Shown in pieces: positions 8,207 to 16,834 of a DNA stretch of 64,000 bases. The notes beneath the pieces are model-generated. The model saw only the letters and a program-made list of their open reading frames with translations. It had not been told where the DNA came from and ran no database searches. The translations under genes were made by a program, and so were the position numbers. Numbering within the stretch: position 1 is the first letter of the stretch; every line of letters starts with the position of its first letter. Origin of the DNA: Anaerolineaceae bacterium (GTDB lineage: Bacteria > Chloroflexota > Anaerolineae > Aggregatilineales > Phototrophicaceae); the NCBI GenBank assembly GCA_020634135.1, contig JACKCG010000007.1:62001-126000 (forward strand), read 5' to 3'.

Positions 8207-9607
8207 CTAATTCTGGGATGCTTCATGACGCGCCAGCACATCCTCAATCGGCCCGGCCATATAGAAGTTTTGCTCCGCGATATGATCGAGTTGGCCGTCC
8301 AAAATCATGCGGAAGCCACGCACCGTATCACGCACGGTCACATAACGCCCTTCACGCCCGGTAAACTGCTCGGCCACGACCATCGGCTGGCTGAGGAAAA
8401 GCTCGATCTTACGCGCACGAGCGACCAGCATCTTGTCTTCGTCAGAAAGCTCGTCCACACCCAGAATCGCGATGATGTCCTGAAGGTCCTTATAGCGTTG
8501 CAATACCTGCTGTACCTCGCGGGCGGTACGATAATGTTCGTCGCCCACCACGTTCGGGTCAAGAATCTTGCTGGTGCTCGAAAGCGGATCAATCGCCGGG
8601 AAGATACCCTTTTCCACAATCGAACGTTCCAGCGCAATGGTGCTATCCAGGTGGGTGAACACCGCCACCGGAGCCGGATCGGAGTAGTCGTCAGCAGGCA
8701 CATAAACCGCCTGCATGGACGTGATCGCGCCCTTACGGGTGGAGGTAATACGTTCCTGCAACTGCCCCATTTCGTCGGCCAGTGTCGGCTGATAGCCCAC
8801 TGCGGAAGGCATACGCCCCAGGAGCGCCGAGACTTCCGAACCCGCCAGGGAGTAACGGAAAATGTTGTCAATGAACATCAGCACATCTTTGCCCTGGTCA
8901 CGGAAATGTTCTGCCATCGTCAAACCAGAGAGCGCCACACGCAGACGCACACCCGGCGGCTCATTCATCTGTCCGAAGACCATCGCCAGTTTGTCCAGAA
9001 CACCAGCCTCGGCCATTTCACCATAAAGCTGCGTCCCCTCGCGGGTACGTTCACCAACACCAGCGAACACCGAAAGTCCTTCATGCTGGGTGGCAATAGA
9101 GTTAATCAGCTCCATAATGGTCACGGTCTTGCCTGTACCCGCACCACCAAAAATACCGGTCTTACCGCCCTTTGCCATTGGCGCAATCAGGTCAATAACC
9201 TTCAAACCAGTCTCGAACACCTCAATCTGGGTGGATTGTTCTTCAAACGCGGGCGGGGTCGCATGAATCGGGCGATGCGGCTCACTCGCCGGGACCGGGG
9301 GTTTCTGGTCAACAGGCCGGCCAATAACGTTGAACACGCGCCCCAGAGAGGCTTCACCAACCGGAACCAGAATAGGTGAACCCGTTGAAAAGGCCGGAAT
9401 GTTGCGCTGCATACCGTCAGTGGTATCCATCGCAACGGTGCGAACCAGGTTATCACCCAGATGCATCTGCACTTCCAGAATCAGGTCGTCTTCACCTGCA
9501 CGCGGCACTCGCAGCGCTTCGTAAATATCAGGGAGCTGGTCATACGGGAACTCCACGTCCACCACGTTACCCAGCACCTGCGAAACACGTCCTTGAACTT
9601 CGCTCAT
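8207..9607 (-). CDS. atpD: F1F0 ATP synthase beta subunit
   Basis: The catalytic beta subunit that makes ATP at the alpha-beta interface. Walker A GGAGTGKT is at 154-161, followed by the GERTREG segment and the MFIDNIFRYSLAGSEVSALLGRMPSAVGYQPTL region (interface and catalytic, described by parts; the DELSEED-type loop reads DELSDED). The 466 residues match the family length. The ATG follows an AGGAGAATGTG ribosome-binding region. It lies between atpG and atpC in a tight operon. Confidence 0.97.
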   Translation of the reverse strand: MSEVQGRVSQVLGNVVDVEFPYDQLPDIYEALRVPRAGEDDLILEVQMHLGDNLVRTVAMDTTDGMQRNIPAFSTGSPILVPVGEASLGRVFNVIGRPVDQKPPVPASEPHRPIHATPPAFEEQSTQIEVFETGLKVIDLIAPMAKGGKTGIFGGAGTGKTVTIMELINSIATQHEGLSVFAGVGERTREGTQLYGEMAEAGVLDKLAMVFGQMNEPPGVRLRVALSGLTMAEHFRDQGKDVLMFIDNIFRYSLAGSEVSALLGRMPSAVGYQPTLADEMGQLQERITSTRKGAITSMQAVYVPADDYSDPAPVAVFTHLDSTIALERSIVEKGIFPAIDPLSSTSKILDPNVVGDEHYRTAREVQQVLQRYKDLQDIIAILGVDELSDEDKMLVARARKIELFLSQPMVVAEQFTGREGRYVTVRDTVRGFRMILDGQLDHIAEQNFYMAGPIEDVLARHEASQN

Positions 9608-9641
9608 TCGTCACATTCTCCTATGTGGTGTTGTGCTATCG

Positions 9642-10907
9642 CTAGGCTTTGCGCCCACCAACGAGTGTGTCTTGTAACTGTCGCAAACCGTCCCAATCGC
9701 CCTTCGCGGCGAAGGCAGCCTGCTCTGCCCATGTACTGAGGCTGGGCGCCAGACGCATCCCGGCAGCCTCAATAGCAGCCGTCAGAGTGTCTTCGGACGA
9801 TTGCGCCAACTGGGCAAATGTTGTTATGCCCGCAGTCTGGAGCGCCACCGACATTTTCGGGCCAATCCCCTCAATCCGAGTCAGATCATCCCCTGACGAT
9901 GATCCCCGCACATTCTTACGGGTTGCCGGTTTGCTCTTGCCATTCGATGGTTGTGTAGCGGCATGGTATGCGGCCAGAATTTCATCCGCCGCTTTCTCAA
10001 TTGTATCGTGCAGCGCTTCCGCGCCGCCCACAATGTCCAGGATTTCGGCGGTAATGGCCGACTGGCGTGCCTTGTTGTAGACCAGCGTCAGGTCAGCGGT
10101 AAGCTGTGTCGCGTTGTCAGAAGCATTCCGCATGGCAACCATACGCGCCGAGTGCTCGCTGGCCTGGCTCTCAAGAACCGCCTGGTACAACTGTAACTCG
10201 GTAAAACGTGGGACGATTTCATCCAGGATGGCCGCAGCATTCGGCTCATACTCGTAATCCTGTGCGCCGCCGCTGACCACAGGCACATCTTTCACATACT
10301 CGGCGGCAACCTGATCTTCAGTTGTATACGGGATTAAGGGCAACCAGCCCAGCACAACCGGGCGCTGAGTCAGTGTATTGATGAAATCGGTATAGGCGAT
10401 AAATACCTGATCTACAGACCCACTGAGAAACTCATCAATCGCCAATCGTGCTACAGGTGCGATATCATCTGTGGTCGGATCAGCCGGTAGATCACTGAAC
10501 TCAGCAATGATGTTTCTGCCAGCATGGATAAGCGAGTCACGCCCCTTACGACCAATCGTGACAAACTTTACCGGTTTACCCAGTCGCTGCGCGAATCGCT
10601 GTGCCACACGCACAATATTGGTATTATACGCGCCGGCCAGACCGCGATCCGCCGTAATCAGCACGACCATGGCCGCCTTGACTTCGGCACGCTCAGTCAA
10701 CAGGGGGTGCAGCGGGGTGCCTTTGGCGGCAAAGTGCTGCACATTCAGCAGAATCTCCCACGCCTTTTCGGAATACGCACGGCTGGCAAGCACCTTTGCC
10801 TGAGCACGGCGTACCCGCGAGGCAGAAACCGCCTCCATAGCACGGGTGATCTGCGAAATATTCTTTACACTACGGATACGCTTCTTAATCTCACGTGCTG
10901 AAGCCAT
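9642..10907 (-). CDS. atpG: F1F0 ATP synthase gamma subunit with C-terminal HhH extension
   Basis: The central rotor shaft of F1. Residues 1-299 are a normal gamma subunit: N-terminal helix REIKKRIRSVKNISQITRAM, Rossmann-like middle (ITADRGLAGAYNTN), and C-terminal helix NASDNATQLTADLTLVYNKA followed by RQSAITAEILDIVGGAEAL. The protein then continues for about 120 residues where gamma normally stops. The extension has a linker (about 318-339, Ser/Lys-rich) and a helix-hairpin-helix-like segment LTRIEGIGPKMSVALQTAG (342-360) followed by helices. The frame is continuous through the junction. The function of the extension is unknown. It sits between atpA and atpD. Confidence 0.95.
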   Translation of the reverse strand: MASAREIKKRIRSVKNISQITRAMEAVSASRVRRAQAKVLASRAYSEKAWEILLNVQHFAAKGTPLHPLLTERAEVKAAMVVLITADRGLAGAYNTNIVRVAQRFAQRLGKPVKFVTIGRKGRDSLIHAGRNIIAEFSDLPADPTTDDIAPVARLAIDEFLSGSVDQVFIAYTDFINTLTQRPVVLGWLPLIPYTTEDQVAAEYVKDVPVVSGGAQDYEYEPNAAAILDEIVPRFTELQLYQAVLESQASEHSARMVAMRNASDNATQLTADLTLVYNKARQSAITAEILDIVGGAEALHDTIEKAADEILAAYHAATQPSNGKSKPATRKNVRGSSSGDDLTRIEGIGPKMSVALQTAGITTFAQLAQSSEDTLTAAIEAAGMRLAPSLSTWAEQAAFAAKGDWDGLRQLQDTLVGGRKA

Positions 10908-10940
10908 TTAGCACCTCCTTCCCCTTGCGAACTCGGCGCA

Positions 10941-12449
10941 TTAGCTCCAGCTTTCGTTGAAGGTTGTGATGACTTTGCGCAGCTTGGCGATGATGTCATC
11001 ATTCCATTCATTCGAATTATTCGCAATCGCATCCGCCACATCCGCAAACTGAGTATGATAAGCGCGCAGGAAGGCTGCCTGCCACTCTTTCACCCGCTCC
11101 ACCGGAACATGGTCGAGCATCGCATTTGTTCCGGCAAAAATGAGCGCCACCTGATCCGTAAGCGGCATCGGTTCATACTGCGGTTGTTTGAGCAGTTCGG
11201 TCAGGCGCAAACCACGATCAAGCTGCTGCTGGGTGGATTTATCCAGGTTGGAGCCAAACTGTGCGAAAGCTGCCAGTGAACGGAACTGCGCGAGGTCCAG
11301 TCGCAAACCGCCCGCTACCTTCTTCATTGCCTTTGTCTGGGCGTCACCACCCACACGGCTCACGCTGATACCCACGTTCAGCGCCGGGCGCTGGCCGGAA
11401 TAGAACAGGTCGGATTCAAGATAAATCTGACCGTCGGTAATTGAAATCACGTTAGTCGGAACATAAGCGGATACGTCACCCAACAGGGTTTCGATGAATG
11501 GCAGCGCTGTCAGGCTGCCGCCGCCGCGTGCTTCGCTCAACTGTGCGGCACGTTCCAGTAAGCGGCTGTGCAGATAGAACACGTCGCCTGGGTAGGCTTC
11601 ACGTCCTGGCGGACGACGCATCAGCAGGGAAACCTGGCGGTAGGCCCAGGCGTGCTTGGAAAGATCGTCGTAGATCACCAGAGCATCTTTGCCGTTTTCC
11701 ATAAACCACTCGCCAATCGCGCACCCGGAGTACGGCGCGATATAGTTCATCGCTGCCGGGTCAGAGGCTGCTGCCACGACAACAGTGGTATACTCCATCG
11801 CCCCGGCTTCTTCCAGCAGCGCAACCAGGCGAGCAACCTCACCCTTGCGCTTGCCGATGGCGACATAAATGCAATACATATCCTTCCCCTTCTGGTTCAG
11901 GATTGTATCAATGGCAATTGCTGTCTTGCCTGTCTGGCGGTCGCCAATGACCAGCTCACGCTGTCCACGTCCGATGGGGATCATCGAATCAATGGCAATG
12001 ACACCAGTCTGCACCGGGCGATACACGTTCTGGCGTTCCATCACACCTGGGGCAATACGCTCAATCAGGTATGATTCGCTGGAGGCGATCCGGCCTTTAC
12101 CATCTACGGGCATACCGAGGGCATCCACCACGCGACCAACCATTCCCATCCCAACCGGGACAGAAGCAACCTTACCGGTTGGGGTCACTTCGGCGCCTTC
12201 GTTGATGTCGTCGTATTCACCCATGATGATGACGCCGACATTATCCTTTTCCAGATTGAAAGCGATGCCCGACGAACCGTTCTCAAACCGCACCAGCTCG
12301 CTAAACCGAACGTTCTCCATACCGGAAACACGGGCAATACCGTCCCCGATTTCCATGACCTTGCCGACTTCTTTTACTTCAAAAGTCGGGGTAAAACCTT
12401 CTAACTGACTTAAAAAGGATTGTGCTATATCTTTGGAGATTTCCGCCAT
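10941..12449 (-). CDS. atpA: F1F0 ATP synthase alpha subunit
   Basis: The non-catalytic nucleotide-binding alpha subunit of F1. Walker A GDRQTGKT is at 169-176; the C-terminal part has the family segment SISVSRVGGDAQTKAMKKVAGGLRLDLAQ (in parts). At 502 residues it is full length, starting at ATG 12449 with GGGAGG just upstream. It is the first gene of atpA-G-D-C. The subunits for F0 (a, b, c) and delta, which normally precede atpA, are not upstream: a 361-base non-coding stretch and then proC are found instead. Confidence 0.97.
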   Translation of the reverse strand: MAEISKDIAQSFLSQLEGFTPTFEVKEVGKVMEIGDGIARVSGMENVRFSELVRFENGSSGIAFNLEKDNVGVIIMGEYDDINEGAEVTPTGKVASVPVGMGMVGRVVDALGMPVDGKGRIASSESYLIERIAPGVMERQNVYRPVQTGVIAIDSMIPIGRGQRELVIGDRQTGKTAIAIDTILNQKGKDMYCIYVAIGKRKGEVARLVALLEEAGAMEYTTVVVAAASDPAAMNYIAPYSGCAIGEWFMENGKDALVIYDDLSKHAWAYRQVSLLMRRPPGREAYPGDVFYLHSRLLERAAQLSEARGGGSLTALPFIETLLGDVSAYVPTNVISITDGQIYLESDLFYSGQRPALNVGISVSRVGGDAQTKAMKKVAGGLRLDLAQFRSLAAFAQFGSNLDKSTQQQLDRGLRLTELLKQPQYEPMPLTDQVALIFAGTNAMLDHVPVERVKEWQAAFLRAYHTQFADVADAIANNSNEWNDDIIAKLRKVITTFNESWS

Positions 12450-12810
12450 TGAGGGCCTCCCTTTTCCAGAGCTAATCAGATATGTGTTGTCCTACAATCA
12501 GCATGGTCGCTGGTAATTAAACCGTGAAAACCTCGTGCAAACAACCATAAACCATCCATACGGCAGTCAAAAGTTCCAGCTAAAAGCCATACAGCAAAAC
12601 TTACCAGGTTTATGTGAGAAAAACGCCACAATTTCACCAACAATAAGCCGGCAACTTATTGTTTATGGTCGTCTTCGTATCGTATTCAATGATACTCGCA
12701 CACCATAATATGGAGACAAACAACAGTCATGCCACACGCTCTGTGCATTGTAGCGTATGACTGGCTATCTGTCCACTTTTTCACAAAGCACGATACTGAA
12801 CAGGGAATCG
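12450..12810. other. 361-base non-coding region upstream of atpA
   Basis: No credible reading frame is found between atpA and proC, both on the minus strand. The region is AT-richer than its neighbours. It holds a 9 bp inverted repeat at 12639-12663, a short palindrome CCATA-A-TATGG at 12703-12713, and GTATC/GATAC arms near 12690. It presumably contains the atp operon promoter, but I could not assign a convincing -35/-10 pair. Confidence 0.6.
12639..12663. repeat. AT-rich inverted repeat upstream of the atp operon
   Basis: The perfect 9 bp arms AACAATAAG and CTTATTGTT are separated by CCGGCAA. The stem is too AT-rich and lacks a U tract, so it is not a typical terminator. Lying about 190 bases upstream of atpA, it could be a regulator-binding site. 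Confidence 0.45.
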
Positions 12811-13659
12811 TCATTCACCGTTATCTGGCTTGTGTACCGATGTACCACTGCCAAGCGTGACAGATCGTTGGTAAGCCGCCCAGACCGCTCGTGATACAAC
12901 CGTGCGCAGCCCCCCCTTTTCCAGGTGGTAGATGGCTTCCGCAGATGTGCCGCCAGGACTCGTGACCTGGTTGCGCAGTTGTGCCGGGTGCAGGCCAGAC
13001 TCCGCCGCAAACTCCACCGAGCCGCGCATTGTCTGGATAACCAAACGCTCAGCGTCGCGCCGGGAAAAACCCATGTGTACCCCAGCATCAATCAACGCTT
13101 CCATGAACAGGAAGATATACGCCGGGCCAGTACCGCTCAAGGCCGTTGCCATATCCAGGTAGCGTTCGTCATCCAGGTAAATCTGCTCTCCCAGTGCCCC
13201 CAACAGTGTCTCCGCGTGCTTACGCTGCGGTTCCAACACCTCCGAAGTCGCTGTCCAGACCGTAATTCCTTGGCCGATTTGTGCGGGGGTATTGGGCATC
13301 GCCCGCACCACGCTGGCGTTCGCAACGCCGTCGGCAATCGTACGGATCTTCACCCCGGCAATGATACTGAGCACCAGTGCAGCCGAATGCGCCCCACGCC
13401 GCACCACCGGCATCACGCTTTCCAGTACCTGCGGCTTAACCGCTAATACCAGCAGATCCGCCTCTTGTGCCGCTTCTCCGTTGTCGGCGGTGTAACGCAG
13501 GCCATAGCGCGAGGCTAATTCGTGACCGCGTTCCTCATGTGGATCGGCGGCGATGATCTGCTCCGGGCGAATCAGATGCTTGTTCAGCAGCCCCTTAATC
13601 ATTGCCTCGCCCATTACCCCCGCGCCAATGAACGAGAGCGTCAGATTCTCAAATGGCAT
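12811..13659 (-). CDS. proC: Pyrroline-5-carboxylate reductase
   Basis: The last step of proline synthesis: NAD(P)H-dependent reduction of pyrroline-5-carboxylate. The N-terminal Rossmann motif is LSFIGAGVMGEAMIKGLL. Later come AVKPQVLESVMPVV and RAMPNTPAQIGQGIT, and the C-terminal signature region with DMATALSGTGPAYIFLFMEAL and QVTSPGGTSAEAIYHLEKGG. ATG 13659 is preceded by AGGAG at ideal spacing, so the frame extension to 13683 is not used. About 282 residues. It follows the DAHP synthase gene by ten bases. Confidence 0.95.
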   Translation of the reverse strand: MPFENLTLSFIGAGVMGEAMIKGLLNKHLIRPEQIIAADPHEERGHELASRYGLRYTADNGEAAQEADLLVLAVKPQVLESVMPVVRRGAHSAALVLSIIAGVKIRTIADGVANASVVRAMPNTPAQIGQGITVWTATSEVLEPQRKHAETLLGALGEQIYLDDERYLDMATALSGTGPAYIFLFMEALIDAGVHMGFSRRDAERLVIQTMRGSVEFAAESGLHPAQLRNQVTSPGGTSAEAIYHLEKGGLRTVVSRAVWAAYQRSVTLGSGTSVHKPDNGE

Positions 13660-13669
13660 TCGCTCGCTC

Positions 13670-14728
13670 CTATGAAAGACCATCCATCAGTTCGTTAAAC
13701 TGGGGAATACTCAATTGCTGTTTGGCATCACTCATAGCTACCGGCGGATTAGGATGCACTTCCACCATCAGCCCATCAGCCCCAACCGCTTTGGCGGCCC
13801 GCGCCAGCGGGATAGCGATGTCACGCCGCCCGGCAGAGTGCGAAATATCCACAACAACCGGCAAATGCGTCTCCAGCTTCAGAATCGCCACACCGCTGAT
13901 GTCAAGCGTATTGCGAGTCCACTTCTCAAAGGTGCGAATGCCGCGTTCTACCAGGATCACATTGGGATTACCGCTGCTCACAATATATTCGGCAGCATAC
14001 AGAAACTCTTCCAGGGTGGCTGCCAAACCGCGCTTGAGGATCACCGGTTGGCGCACCTGCCCCAACGCTTTCAACAGGAAGCTGTTCTGCATGTTCCGCG
14101 CCCCAACCCAGAAAATATCAGTATAGTCCGACATCATCTGTATTTGGCTCTTATCCATGATCTCGCTGGTAATGAGCATGTTGTATTTATTCGCCACCTG
14201 CCGGGCCATCTTCAATCCCGGTTCGCCCAGCCCCTGGAAATCATAGGGAGAAGTGCGTGGCTTATACGCCATCCCCCGCAAAATACGGACACCGCGCTCG
14301 GCCAATGCCGCAGCCGTCTCGTCCATCTGCTCGTAACTCTCAACCGCACACGGCCCGCTGATAATCGTAAAATCACCATTCCCAATCTGTGATCCATCCG
14401 GCAGGCTGATAATCGTCTTATCATTGGGTGACCCCCGCTGAACGAGGATTTTGGCGCGGGCCTCTTTTTCCTCTAACGCCATGGACGCCCGGAAAACCTC
14501 GCGGAACAGTGCCTTAATGGTTTCGTTGCTGAACGGCCCCTGGTTCGCCGCTTCTAAGTCCTGGAGCATCTGGGCTTCGCGCTGCGGGTCATAGAACGAA
14601 GTACCAAGCTGTGATTGCACTTTCCCAATTTCAGAGGCGATCCTGGCACGCTGGTTCAACAGTTCCAGAATTTGCAGATTCAGCGTGTCAATCTGGCCGC
14701 GCAGGTCTTTCAACTGATTGTGGAGCAT
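13670..14728 (-). CDS. aroF: Chorismate mutase / 3-deoxy-7-phosphoheptulonate synthase (type I-beta)
   Basis: This enzyme condenses PEP and erythrose-4-phosphate, the entry to the shikimate pathway. Residues 1 to about 85 form an AroQ-type chorismate mutase domain (LRGQIDTLNLQILELLNQRA, SEIGKVQ). The rest is a DAHP synthase of the AroA(G)/AroF type with SGPCAVES, RGMAYKPRTSPYDFQGLG, LKRGLAATLEE and HSAGRRD. The mutase domain in such fusions usually acts as a feedback sensor for chorismate/prephenate. At 352 residues it is full length for a fusion. It lies between the racemase-like enolase and proC. Confidence 0.94.
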   Translation of the reverse strand: MLHNQLKDLRGQIDTLNLQILELLNQRARIASEIGKVQSQLGTSFYDPQREAQMLQDLEAANQGPFSNETIKALFREVFRASMALEEKEARAKILVQRGSPNDKTIISLPDGSQIGNGDFTIISGPCAVESYEQMDETAAALAERGVRILRGMAYKPRTSPYDFQGLGEPGLKMARQVANKYNMLITSEIMDKSQIQMMSDYTDIFWVGARNMQNSFLLKALGQVRQPVILKRGLAATLEEFLYAAEYIVSSGNPNVILVERGIRTFEKWTRNTLDISGVAILKLETHLPVVVDISHSAGRRDIAIPLARAAKAVGADGLMVEVHPNPPVAMSDAKQQLSIPQFNELMDGLS

Positions 14729-14774
14729 GATAGTTTTCCCTCATTGTTTGCGGCTAAAAGAGCATCTTCAAGTT

Positions 14775-15932
14775 CTAGCGGCTTGTCTGATACGGGTAGT
14801 CCGTATGCCACCGGGCAGCAGCCTGGGCTACACGTTCTTCAATCACATCAACGCCAATACCGGCATTGGTTGGTACGCGAATCGTGCTGTTTTCCGCCAG
14901 CACAAACGGCGGTTCGGTAATGTCCGGGTCATAATAGCGATCTGTGGCCGAAATATCACAGGGAAGCGTCACACCCGGCAGTGACGCAAACGCCAGGTTA
15001 GCCGCCCGCCCGATCCCGCTCTCCAGCAGGCCACCAATCCACAGTGGAAGTTGGTGTTCCACACAGATTCTGTAAATTTCCAGGCTTTCCGTATAGCCAC
15101 TCACCCGCGCCGGCTTCAGATTGAGGATTTTACATGCTCCCAATTCTAATGCCAGACGCAAGTCATTAGCAGAATGAATGCTTTCATCCAGGCAGACCGG
15201 GGTTTGCAACTGCGGTTGTAGTTTGCTGTGTTCGTAGATATCATCATGCCCTAAGGGTTGCTCAATCATCAGCAGGTTAAATTCATCCAGTTGCTTAAGG
15301 TGGGCGGCATCGGCCAATGTGTAGGCGCTGTTGGCATCCAACATGAGCGTGATATCTGGATACACGGAACGAACACCGCGTGCCAGTTCAATATCCCACC
15401 CCGGCTTAATCTTGAGCTTGATACGCCGGTAGCCTTGTCCTAACCGCTTCTCGATAATCTTCAGAGTTTCCTCGACCGTCGGCTGAATACCAATACTGAC
15501 GCCAACTGTCGCATATCCCCTTGATTCATGCCCCTTCGGAAGATGTGCGGCAAAGGCCTGTGCCAGGGACATATCATTGGCCTTCGCCAGGGCGTCCCAG
15601 ACGGCGGCCTCAACCGCGTGCTTCGCCAAAGGATGGCCGCGAACAACGCTCAACAGCGGCGGGATTTCGGTGGCGCTGGAAACTGTCTTGCCCAGCACCG
15701 CTGGAACCAGGAACTCCGAAAGAATGTGTAATGCAGTCCCAACTGTTTCATAGCTATAGCCGGGGTTGATTTCCGCCGAGCTTTCACCCCACCCGGTAAA
15801 TCCCTGATCGCTTTCCAGCTTAACCAGAATACCTACTTTAAATGGCTCTTGCCCAAAACTAGTACGTAATCGTTCCACCAGCGTCATGGCAATTGGGTAA
15901 AGCTGAATAGACTTGATGGTTATGGAACGCAC
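14775..15932 (-). CDS. Enolase-superfamily N-succinylamino acid racemase / o-succinylbenzoate synthase
   Basis: A muconate-lactonizing-subgroup enolase of 385 residues. Catalytic residues are visible: the KxK motif K172/K174 (IKLKIKPG), metal ligands D199 (LMLDAN), E224 (MIEQPL) and D249 (CLDES), and K273 (NLKPARVSGY). The family contains MenC (menaquinone synthesis) and promiscuous N-succinylamino acid racemases. No menaquinone genes are nearby, and the gene just upstream is a GNAT acyltransferase, the pairing known for the D- to L-amino-acid conversion route. I therefore favour the racemase role, without proof. Confidence 0.85.
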   Translation of the reverse strand: MRSITIKSIQLYPIAMTLVERLRTSFGQEPFKVGILVKLESDQGFTGWGESSAEINPGYSYETVGTALHILSEFLVPAVLGKTVSSATEIPPLLSVVRGHPLAKHAVEAAVWDALAKANDMSLAQAFAAHLPKGHESRGYATVGVSIGIQPTVEETLKIIEKRLGQGYRRIKLKIKPGWDIELARGVRSVYPDITLMLDANSAYTLADAAHLKQLDEFNLLMIEQPLGHDDIYEHSKLQPQLQTPVCLDESIHSANDLRLALELGACKILNLKPARVSGYTESLEIYRICVEHQLPLWIGGLLESGIGRAANLAFASLPGVTLPCDISATDRYYDPDITEPPFVLAENSTIRVPTNAGIGVDVIEERVAQAAARWHTDYPYQTSR

Positions 15933-15934
15933 AA

Positions 15935-16834
15935 TTACCCCCCATTCAATAAATGACTACTATCCAAAGGTGATAACACATAGAAGGCGCGGGTTCGCCC
16001 CTCATAGTCCTGATGAATAAAATCCACTACGCCATAGCCCGCCGCGAATAACGCCTGCAGCACATCGCGGGTGTAATCTCGCCAGGCGTGTGCTAATCCC
16101 GGATCAGCGTGGACAACAGCCTTAAAATCCGTTGGGATTTCCAACAGGATGGTTGCCGGGTCGCGCAAGAGCCGGGCATCTAACTGCTTTGCCGGTAAGC
16201 CAGGGAAACCTGCTTCGTCCCAATTTGCGGCATCGAACAGATGCCCCCCCTGACCCAGGTAATCTTCCAGACAGAGCACAGGGGCGTTGCCGACCGCCCG
16301 TTCCTGAACACGCTGATGACCAACCCACCACTCCGCCAGTAACCGATCAGATGAACCGAGCAGCGTCAGACCACCGGTTTCTTCTGTGCCATAATGGTCA
16401 GGATAATAGACACGGCAGAGACAACCCAGCTTGCGAATATTCAGATGTGCGTTAAGTGCCATCAGCGGGTCAAACGTCCATGTCACCAAACGGATGCCCT
16501 GCGCAAGTGCCAGGTCACGCTGCGCCAGCTTCAGACGGCTGCCAATCCCATGACTCCGGTATTCAGGCAGCACAACCATACGCTTAGAGGCGAATTGCAG
16601 GTCGGCGGCAGTGATTTTTGTGCCAGGCTGCGGTGTCGCCCCCAAAAAGCCGATGAGCAACCCAACCAGGCGATTCTGGTCATACACGCCCAGTACATGC
16701 CCACCATATTTGGCGATGGAAAACAGCATATGTGTGGGAACGAGCGACTCAGAATCGTCGCCCCAGAACGTCTTCTGCAATTCGACCGCAGCCCGCATTT
16801 CGCCCAATGTCAATAACAGTTTAATCTCAAGCAT
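15935..16834 (-). CDS. GNAT acyltransferase (COG3375-like), racemase partner
   Basis: A protein of about 299 residues with an N-terminal GNAT fold: acetyl-CoA-site region RMVVLPEYRSHGIGSRLKLA (R/Q-x-x-G-x-G/A type) and a strand near GVYDQNRLVGLLIGF. The region after the fold (about 150-299) is specific to the COG3375 group. Members next to N-succinylamino acid racemases can be succinyl-CoA:D-amino acid N-succinyltransferases; that role is inferred from the two-base gap to the racemase-like gene. ATG 16834 overlaps the stop of the epimerase gene by one base, so the genes are coupled. Confidence 0.8.
   Translation of the reverse strand: MLEIKLLLTLGEMRAAVELQKTFWGDDSESLVPTHMLFSIAKYGGHVLGVYDQNRLVGLLIGFLGATPQPGTKITAADLQFASKRMVVLPEYRSHGIGSRLKLAQRDLALAQGIRLVTWTFDPLMALNAHLNIRKLGCLCRVYYPDHYGTEETGGLTLLGSSDRLLAEWWVGHQRVQERAVGNAPVLCLEDYLGQGGHLFDAANWDEAGFPGLPAKQLDARLLRDPATILLEIPTDFKAVVHADPGLAHAWRDYTRDVLQALFAAGYGVVDFIHQDYEGRTRAFYVLSPLDSSHLLNGG

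Noticed and set aside
9642..10010. The atpG extension as a frameshift joining two genes
   Set aside because: The frame is unbroken, no start site or Shine-Dalgarno precedes the extension, and there is a clear linker.
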